Assembly: GCA_018336035.1 (NCBI GenBank)
Contig: JAGXRD010000018.1
Span: forward strand, 1 to 40,368
DNA length: 40,368 nucleotides
Direction: 5' to 3'
Origin: Alphaproteobacteria bacterium
GTDB lineage: Bacteria > Pseudomonadota > Alphaproteobacteria > Ferrovibrionales > Ferrovibrionaceae
Part shown: positions 34,543 to 40,368 of the stretch, piece by piece
Layout of the letters: every line of letters starts with the position of its first letter
Position numbering within the stretch: the stretch's first letter is position 1
The notes under the pieces: model-generated
Told to the model about the DNA's origin: nothing
Seen by the model: the letters and a program-made list of their open reading frames with translations, nothing else
Database searches by the model: none
Translations under genes and position numbers: made by a program

Positions 34543-35490
34543 TTAAGGCTTCTTGGGCGCGGGCGCCGGCGTAGCCGGGGGCGAGGCCTGGGTTGATGCC
34601 TGGGTTGATGCCGGGGGCAGCAGGGGCGGCAGCACAGCTGTCGGATCCTCGGCTTCCACACGGGTTTCATCGAACTGCATCACGCGCAGGAAATCGAGCC
34701 GACCCAGATCGACCAGCGGACGTACCCGCACGCCGCCATCGATTGAGGTGATTTCCGCCACCGGGATGCCGGCCGGGAACTGGCCGCCATCGCCCGAGGT
34801 GACGATATGCATGCCCACGGCTGGCTTGGCGGCACCCGAGAGATATTCCAGACGCGGGAAGGGCGAGTTGTCGCCGGTTAGCACGGCACGATGACCGCCT
34901 TCCTGCAGCATCACCGGGAGACGCGAATTGAGGTCGGTCAGCAGCAGGATGCGCGAGGCGCGATAGCCCACTTCAGCGACACGGCCGACATAGCCGCCCT
35001 CGCCGATCACGGCCTGGCCCTTTTTGATGCCATCCTTGGCGCCGACATTCAGCAAGGCGGTGCGCACGAAGCTGCCGCCGCCATCGGCGATCACGCGGCC
35101 GGTGACAAAGCGATTGGTCAGGTCGGGGCCGGCGGCCAGCAGACGCCGCAGGCTGGCATTGTCCTGCTCCAGGCGGCGCGCGACTTCCTGCCACTGCAGC
35201 AGGCGGGCATTCTCGGTGCGGAGGCGGAAGTTCTCTTCATGCACAAAGAGGATGTCGTCGACCCAGCCGATCACGGCATTGACCACACTGACCGGCTGCG
35301 CCACGGCGCTCAGGATCGGCTCGAAGATATCGGCCACGACGGCACGCGAGCGCTCGACCACCGGACGGTCGATGCGGCTGAGCAGGATCAGGCCGACGGC
35401 AGAAGCGAGGAGAAGCAGGAACGCGAAGCGCTGCAACAGCGCGCGAATAGGCGCTGCGATCCAGGCACTGCGTCCGGTACGTCTTGCCAT
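34543..35490 (-). CDS. mreC: Rod shape-determining protein MreC
   Basis: 315 aa. A cytoplasmic N-terminus is followed by a membrane helix (about 18-38), a coiled coil (about 75-115, LRTENARLLQWQEVARRLEQ) and the periplasmic beta-barrel domains (TGRVIADGGGSFVRTALLN; MHIVTSGDGGQFPAG). It scaffolds PBP2-RodA. The tail from about 285 is low complexity with STQASTQASPP, encoded by a 12-bp tandem duplication. It starts at ATG 35490, 38 nt after mreB. Confidence 0.95.
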   Translation of the reverse strand: MARRTGRSAWIAAPIRALLQRFAFLLLLASAVGLILLSRIDRPVVERSRAVVADIFEPILSAVAQPVSVVNAVIGWVDDILFVHEENFRLRTENARLLQWQEVARRLEQDNASLRRLLAAGPDLTNRFVTGRVIADGGGSFVRTALLNVGAKDGIKKGQAVIGEGGYVGRVAEVGYRASRILLLTDLNSRLPVMLQEGGHRAVLTGDNSPFPRLEYLSGAAKPAVGMHIVTSGDGGQFPAGIPVAEITSIDGGVRVRPLVDLGRLDFLRVMQFDETRVEAEDPTAVLPPLLPPASTQASTQASPPATPAPAPKKP

Positions 35491-35528
35491 GCGTCCCCGT
35501 CAGCCCCCCTTCCGGCTGTCCACCGCAA

Positions 35529-36584
<1,056 letters not shown>

Positions 36585-36605
36585 TCACCAGCGTAAAATC
36601 GCGCC

Positions 36606-36635
36606 GTTATCGCCTCTGGAACCGGAATAGCGCAA
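36606..36635 (-). promoter_or_regulatory. Candidate mreB operon promoter
   Basis: In the leftward direction TTGCGC (36635-36630) and GATAAC (36611-36606) are 18 bp apart, with partial matches to the -35 and -10 consensus. It lies 34 bp before the mreB ATG, in the 109-bp gap after leuA. That gap also has a 5-bp CCGGC/GCCGG hairpin (36657-36670), which may act at the leuA 3' end. Confidence 0.4.
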
Positions 36636-36681
36636 CCCCCAGCCCCCCATAAATTCCCGGCTCCCGCCGGCTTTATTCCCC

Positions 36682-38256
36682 TCAGGCGCTCATCGCTGCC
36701 GGAGCGGTCTTTTCCCGTTTCACCAGCAGCTTGTTGAGTGCGTGAATATAGGCCCTGCAACTCGCCACCAGCGTGTCGGCATCTGAGGCCTGACCGTTCA
36801 CCGTCTTGCCGCTTTCCTCCAGCCGCACCGTCACTTCAGCCTGGGCGTCGGTGCCCTGGGTGACGGCATGCACCTGGTAGAGCTGCAGATTGACCGTGTG
36901 CGGGAACAGGGCCTTGATCGCGTTGAAGATCGAATCGACCGGGCCATTGCCGGTCGCCTTGACCGATCTGACCGCGCCGTCGATTTCCAGTTCCAGCTCG
37001 GCGCTCTGCGGCTCCTTCGAGCCGGCGATCACCTGCAGGGACACGAAGCGGATGCGGTGGCTGTCATGCGCTACGGTGTCGTCCACCAACGCGACGAGAT
37101 CCTCGTCGAAGACTTCCTTCTTGCGGTCGGCCAGGTCCTTGAAGCGACCGAAGGCATCGTTCAACTGGTTCTCGGCCAGATTGAAGCCAAGCTCTTCCAG
37201 CTTCTTGCGGAAAGCATGGCGGCCGGAATGCTTACCCATCACCAGCGTCGAGCGGTTCAGGCCGACCGATTCCGGCGTCATGATCTCGTAGGTGCCGGCA
37301 TGTTTCAGCATGCCGTCCTGATGGATGCCGCTTTCATGCGCGAAGGCATTGGCGCCGACGATGGCCTTGTTCGGCTGCACGACGAAACCGGTGACTGCCG
37401 AAACGAGACGCGAGGCCTTCATGATATCGGTGGTCTTGATGTTGGTTTCGAACTGCATCGCATCGGGCCGCGTGCGCAGCGCCATCACGATCTCTTCCAG
37501 TGCGGCATTGCCGGCGCGCTCGCCAAGACCGTTGATGGTGCATTCCACCTGGCGCGCACCGCCCATGACGGCGGCCAGCGAATTGGCGACGGCAAGGCCG
37601 AGGTCGTTGTGGCAATGCGCGGAAAACCTGGCTTTATCGCTGTTCGGGATATTCTCGATCAGGAAGCGCATCAGCGCCGTATATTCCTCCGGCACCGTGT
37701 AGCCCACCGTATCCGGGACGTTGATCGTGGTGGCGCCAGCCTTGATCGCGCTTTCGATCACGCGGCAAAGGAAGTCGCGATCCGAGCGCGTGCCATCCTC
37801 GCAGCTCCACTCGACATCGTCGCAGAGATTGCGCGCATGGCTGACGCTGTCGATGATCGCCTGATGCACCGCTTCAGGCTCCATCTGCAGCTTGAACTTC
37901 ATATGCAGCGGCGAGGTGGAGATGAAAGTGTGGATGCGCGCGCTCTTCGCGGGGCGCAGTGCCTCCCAGGCGCGGTCGATGTCTTTCTTGCCGGCGCGGC
38001 TCAGACCGCAGACCGTGGAATTCTTTACGCGCTTGGCAATCTCGTTCACGGCTTCGAAGTCGCCGTTGGACGCAATCGGGAAGCCGGCTTCGATCACATC
38101 GACGCCCATGCCTTCCAGCACGGCGGCGATCTTCAGCTTCTCTTCCAGATTCATCGAGGCGCCGGGCGATTGCTCGCCGTCGCGCAGGGTGGTGTCAAAA
38201 ATGATGACGCGCTCGCGCCCCGTGCCAGTCCCAGTGCTGCTCGTTGCTGTCGTCAT
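36682..38256 (-). CDS. leuA: 2-isopropylmalate synthase
   Basis: 524 aa. It condenses acetyl-CoA and 2-oxoisovalerate, the first committed step of leucine synthesis. The TIM-barrel part has DTTLRDGEQSPG (21-32), GVDVIEAGFP, the metal-binding HCHNDLGLAVANS and GLGERAGN. The C-terminal region from about 390 is the LeuA regulatory domain that binds leucine, so the enzyme should be feedback-inhibited. Length matches E. coli LeuA (523 aa). The ATG at 38256 has a GAGG site 6 nt upstream. In-frame codons up to 38409 (51 more residues) lack a ribosome site and are rejected. A structured leader and a small upstream ORF precede it. Confidence 0.95.
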   Translation of the reverse strand: MTTATSSTGTGTGRERVIIFDTTLRDGEQSPGASMNLEEKLKIAAVLEGMGVDVIEAGFPIASNGDFEAVNEIAKRVKNSTVCGLSRAGKKDIDRAWEALRPAKSARIHTFISTSPLHMKFKLQMEPEAVHQAIIDSVSHARNLCDDVEWSCEDGTRSDRDFLCRVIESAIKAGATTINVPDTVGYTVPEEYTALMRFLIENIPNSDKARFSAHCHNDLGLAVANSLAAVMGGARQVECTINGLGERAGNAALEEIVMALRTRPDAMQFETNIKTTDIMKASRLVSAVTGFVVQPNKAIVGANAFAHESGIHQDGMLKHAGTYEIMTPESVGLNRSTLVMGKHSGRHAFRKKLEELGFNLAENQLNDAFGRFKDLADRKKEVFDEDLVALVDDTVAHDSHRIRFVSLQVIAGSKEPQSAELELEIDGAVRSVKATGNGPVDSIFNAIKALFPHTVNLQLYQVHAVTQGTDAQAEVTVRLEESGKTVNGQASDADTLVASCRAYIHALNKLLVKREKTAPAAMSA

Positions 38257-38257
38257 G

Positions 38258-38353
38258 TCAGACCTCATACCCGGAATCGGGCAGCGCGCCCGCGCCAAAC
38301 CCGAAAAGGCTGGCCTTGCGGAAATTCTGCCGCAGTTTCCATGCTTTAACCAT
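38258..38353 (-). CDS. Small upstream ORF ending one base before leuA
   Basis: 31 codons from ATG 38353, beginning MVKAWKLRQNFRKASLF, basic at first and Gly/Ala-rich later. GGAG lies about 11 nt upstream of its ATG. Its TGA (38260-38258) falls between the leuA Shine-Dalgarno and the leuA ATG with one base between, the geometry of translational coupling. It has only three Leu codons, so it is not a classical leucine attenuator peptide. It may be a real leader peptide or chance; codon bias cannot be judged at this length. Confidence 0.3.
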   Translation of the reverse strand: MVKAWKLRQNFRKASLFGFGAGALPDSGYEV

Positions 38354-38390
38354 AAGTCTACACGCTCCGGCGGGGTCCCGGCAAAGGCCG

Positions 38391-38416
38391 AAAAACCCAA
38401 GTCTGACATAGACTTG
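38391..38416 (-). terminator. Terminator-like hairpin in the leuA leader
   Basis: Leftward, CAAGTCT (38416-38410) pairs perfectly with AGACTTG (38404-38398) around ATGTC, followed by GG and TTTTT (38395-38391). It lies about 135 nt before the leuA start codon, where an attenuator would be expected. Confidence 0.45.
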
Positions 38417-38519
38417 CAGCCCCACTCTCCGACAGCATGCTTAAAAAGGGGTGAATACCCGGGTCCTGCAACCCGAATCCGCTAATACGCTGAAAACACG
38501 GCTGAATTGAGGCGGTTGA

Positions 38520-38557
38520 CCCGGCACTACCCCTGCTCGGGTTCCAGACCTGCCGGG
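38520..38557 (-). terminator. Hairpin after marR
   Basis: CCCGGCA (38520-38526) pairs with TGCCGGG (38551-38557), and an inner ACCC/GGGT pair lies in the loop. It sits 41 nt after the marR stop and may end the nitroreductase-marR transcript. No T-tract follows. Confidence 0.35.
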
Positions 38558-38598
38558 AGGGGGGCATGACGCAGGCGCCGGGATCTTCCGAAACCACC

Positions 38599-39072
38599 TT
38601 ATCGGTTCTGGTCGAGCCAGAGCTTCAGCTTATCAAGATACTGCCAGAACCGTTCGAGGTCTGCCGGCTTCCAGTCGGCAAAGGCCGGCGCGACCTCGGG
38701 CACCAGAGCGGCAATGGCCTTGCCATGCGCGGTTTTTCCCCTGGCGGTCAGGAAGAGTTGCTTCGAGCGGGCATCTTCCGTGCTGGGCGCCTCACGCAGG
38801 TATCCCTTGGCGATCAGCTTCTGCGTCGTCTTGGTCACCGCCGGCGGCAACTGCTGCATGGCGCGGGCGATGCCGCCGACCGTCTTGCCCTCCTCGGGCC
38901 GGTGGCTGAAATGATTCAGCAGGATGAATTGCGGCAGCGGCAGGTCCAGATCGCGCAATGTGCGGTTGGCGCGGTTGGAGGCGAGTTGGTCGATGATGCC
39001 GACCCAGTTGAGGATGCGGAACCGCAGATCCGGTACAGACTGTTCGGCATCTTCCGGTCTGGGGCGCGGCAT
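38599..39072 (-). CDS. MarR-family transcriptional regulator
   Basis: 157 aa winged helix-turn-helix protein. The DNA-binding part is LPQFILLNHFSHRP, GGIARAMQQLPPAVTKTTQKLIAKGYLRE (in two helices) and the wing EDARSKQLFLTARGK, with dimerisation helices at both ends. MarR proteins usually repress their own operon and are released by a small phenolic or reactive ligand. The ATG at 39072 is 1 nt after the nitroreductase stop (TGA-G-ATG), so it is co-expressed with that enzyme and likely binds the twin palindromes before it. Confidence 0.9.
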   Translation of the reverse strand: MPRPRPEDAEQSVPDLRFRILNWVGIIDQLASNRANRTLRDLDLPLPQFILLNHFSHRPEEGKTVGGIARAMQQLPPAVTKTTQKLIAKGYLREAPSTEDARSKQLFLTARGKTAHGKAIAALVPEVAPAFADWKPADLERFWQYLDKLKLWLDQNR

Positions 39073-39073
39073 C

Positions 39074-40225
39074 TCAGCTCATCAGTAAGGCATCCAGCGG
39101 CCGTCGCGGCGACGGCTGCACCGTCTCAGAATAGCCGAGACGGAACAGCATTTGCACCGTCTGTCCGGGCACCGCGCCGACCATGCCGAGGAATTCGCGC
39201 TGCAAGCCCGCCATCTCGGGATATTCCTGCAGCACCTGGCTGACCGGATGCATGGCGACGCCCAGCTCGGTGGCCTTCAGGTTGAGTCGCACATAGGCGC
39301 GCCCGGCCTCGATCTGACTGATCCGGTCATTCGCCGCTGTTATCAGCCAGCCGAAGGCCGGCGTGGCGCGCGCCCAGCCGAGCGCATAATCGATGCCACC
39401 CTGCCAAGCCATGGTGCCCGGCGTCGTCGCTTTCTCCGGTGTCATCAGGCCCAGTTTCGACAGCCACCAGAAGAACGGCCCATGCAGTTCGATGCCATCA
39501 GGTTTTGCGGCAATCGCATCGGCGCCGATGCGCAGCCGGTCGATGCTTTCCTTCAGGGTACGCGGCGTCTGCAGCTCGATCAGCATCGCGCGCTCGGTGA
39601 TGCCGCGCAAACTGGCGGCCATTGCAGTATCGGTCGTTATGGTCAGCTGCGTGACCGGCGAAGGATGCGACGTCTGCAGCGCCCGCGCATGCTCCGGCTG
39701 CAGCGGGTCTGCGCGATACGGCTCCTTGGTGGAGCGGCGATGCGGAATCTGTGCGAATAGCGGATCAGTTGCTGCTGTGTCGCGCTGCAGCCGGATGCGG
39801 GCCAGCGGGCGGCCATCGACCTCGCCCTCTTTCGGCTGACCTTGCGGAAAATACTCGATCGCGCAGCGATAGCCTTCCGCGCCGGCCGCCAGCACCAGCA
39901 GCTCCAGGAAGGTGCCATGTCCGATGACGATCTGCCGCGCGAAGGGATCGGTTTCCGGCAGCAGCCGCGTGCGATCGACATACAGCAGGATTTCGCCTTC
40001 CCGGCGCAGATCAACCAGCCAGGGCTGCATGTTATGCGGATTGGGCGCCAGCAGCGCCCAGCTGAGCGCGCGCCGGCGTGCATCCTGCTCGGCGCCCGGG
40101 CCCTGCCACGGCGCCACCGCCGAAGCCGGCATGCGGTCGCAGCCCTGCAGGCCGCCTCCCACCAGCGCCGCGCTCACCACGCCGCCACCGATTACCTTGA
40201 TAAAGCCCCGTCGCGAAACCGCCAT
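39074..40225 (-). CDS. Tat-exported nitroreductase-family lipoprotein (Acg-like)
   Basis: 383 aa. The N-terminus has a twin-arginine motif SRRGFIK, a hydrophobic stretch and a lipobox LQGC (Cys29). It is therefore probably folded with FMN in the cytoplasm, exported by Tat and possibly lipid-anchored. The domain follows the Acg/nitroreductase pattern: LSWALLAPNPHNMQPWLVDL near 55, PFARQIVIGHGTFLELL, and the C-terminal ELGVAMHPVSQVLQEYPEM. Catalysis is unknown; Acg relatives are atypical flavoproteins that may sequester flavin. A GGAGG site lies 5 nt before the ATG at 40225. The marR gene follows, and two palindromes overlap the promoter. Confidence 0.85.
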   Translation of the reverse strand: MAVSRRGFIKVIGGGVVSAALVGGGLQGCDRMPASAVAPWQGPGAEQDARRRALSWALLAPNPHNMQPWLVDLRREGEILLYVDRTRLLPETDPFARQIVIGHGTFLELLVLAAGAEGYRCAIEYFPQGQPKEGEVDGRPLARIRLQRDTAATDPLFAQIPHRRSTKEPYRADPLQPEHARALQTSHPSPVTQLTITTDTAMAASLRGITERAMLIELQTPRTLKESIDRLRIGADAIAAKPDGIELHGPFFWWLSKLGLMTPEKATTPGTMAWQGGIDYALGWARATPAFGWLITAANDRISQIEAGRAYVRLNLKATELGVAMHPVSQVLQEYPEMAGLQREFLGMVGAVPGQTVQMLFRLGYSETVQPSPRRPLDALLMS

Positions 40226-40244
40226 GACCGCCTCCGTTTATTAA

Positions 40245-40284
40245 TTTCCATGGAAATAAATATCATTTCCATGGAAACTTTCAA
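40245..40284 (-). promoter_or_regulatory. Promoter with twin MarR-type operators
   Basis: TTTCCATGGAAA occurs twice (40245-40256 and 40266-40277). Both are perfect 12-bp palindromes with centres 21 bp apart, two helical turns. A leftward promoter fits between them: TTGAAA at 40284-40279, a 16-bp spacer and TATTTA at 40262-40257. One palindrome then fills the spacer and the other lies just past the -10. This is a repressor layout. The MarR protein of the same operon is the likely ligand. Confidence 0.75.
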
Positions 40285-40310
40285 CGAAACACACTGTGAC
40301 GGCCGGCACA

Positions 40311-40344
40311 AATACAAACGGCCGCCGGATTGCTCCGGCGGCCG
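40311..40344 (-). terminator. Hairpin terminator of a gene beyond the window
   Basis: CGGCCGCCGG (40319-40328) pairs perfectly with CCGGCGGCCG (40335-40344) around 6 nt. Read leftward it is followed by TTTGTATTTG, so it probably ends a leftward gene whose body lies past 40368. No clear coding end can be read in the last 24 bases. Confidence 0.6.
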
Positions 40345-40368
40345 CCTGGTCTTGGGTATCGAAGCGGT

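Larger units (their letters stand above)
38257..38598 (-). promoter_or_regulatory. leuA leader and intergenic region
   Basis: 342 bp lie between the marR stop and leuA. In the leftward order they hold a large hairpin (38557-38520), a stretch with no strong promoter match, two short GGGT/ACCC hairpins ending near a T5 run at about 38441, the 7-bp terminator-like stem at 38416-38391, and the small ORF 38353-38258. The arrangement resembles an attenuation leader, but no leucine-rich leader peptide or T-box is visible. Confidence 0.4.

Noticed and set aside
38257-38409. 51-residue N-terminal extension of LeuA
   Set aside because: The upstream ATG at 38409 has no ribosome site and sits in a hairpin. 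The ATG at 38256 has GAGG and gives the normal family length.
38257-38598. T-box or leucine-rich leader peptide before leuA
   Set aside because: No T-box core or run of Leu codons was found on reading the leader in all leftward frames.

Overview
ORGANISM. The DNA is GC-rich (roughly two thirds G+C by eye), gene-dense, and has tightly packed operons with TGATG and ATGA overlaps. A Pho-box-driven ugpBAEC set, an Rrf2-sufBCDS-sufT-sufA operon, an mreBCD-mrdA-rodA operon and a Zur box of the GTTATNNNATAAC type together suggest a free-living Alphaproteobacterium, possibly Rhodospirillales-like. The order is inferred from gene content and not proven. No insertion sequence, prophage, CRISPR array or rRNA was seen. 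LAYOUT. (1) 1-5.3 kb: the 5' end of a leftward gene under a perfect Zur palindrome, then a class A penicillin-binding protein, a secreted alpha/beta hydrolase, a Bcr/CflA-type efflux pump and a WGSCS/HExxH metallopeptidase. (2) 5.3-9.7 kb: ugpB-ugpA-ugpE-ugpC, an ABC importer for sn-glycerol-3-phosphate. A Pho box lies upstream and a terminator-like hairpin sits between ugpB and the permease genes. (3) 9.7-16.2 kb: a small lipoprotein, then a surface-sugar cassette. It holds a nucleotide-sugar epimerase, a DegT aminotransferase, a four-helix EamA/SMR flippase, a GtrB/ArnC-like glycosyltransferase, a methyltransferase and a large GT-C-like membrane protein. The set reads as a reduced Arn/Gtr-type route that makes an amino sugar, loads it on a lipid carrier, flips it and transfers it outside the inner membrane. 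(4) 16.2-22.4 kb: leftward SUF iron-sulfur operon (Rrf2 regulator, sufB, sufC, sufD, sufS, sufT, sufA). It is separated from the sugar cassette by a perfect bidirectional terminator, and repeated CCGATWT half-sites flank the promoter. (5) 22.4-25.4 kb: a TPR protein with a GT9-like C-terminal domain, a flavin reductase and an unrecognised protein. (6) 25.4-30.8 kb: an unrecognised EF-hand membrane protein, a CorA-type transporter, an SLC13/DASS transporter with two TrkA-C domains, and tRNA-Lys(CTT) with its terminator. (7) 30.9-36.6 kb: the rod-shape operon mreB-mreC-mreD-mrdA-rodA. (8) 36.7-38.6 kb: leuA with a long leader containing a terminator-like hairpin and a small ORF that ends one base before leuA. 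(9) 38.6-40.4 kb: a Tat-exported nitroreductase-family lipoprotein and a MarR regulator in one operon, behind two identical 12-bp palindromes spaced 21 bp apart, then the hairpin terminator of a gene beyond the window. HOW IT FITS. Much of the window serves the cell envelope: peptidoglycan synthesis (PBP1, PBP2, RodA, MreBCD), surface glycosylation, and transport. Fe-S assembly, leucine synthesis and small regulated accessory operons make up the rest. The least ordinary parts are the 10.2-16.2 kb sugar cassette, the EF-hand membrane protein, the leuA leader and the MarR operator array. Everything else looks like conserved housekeeping DNA.
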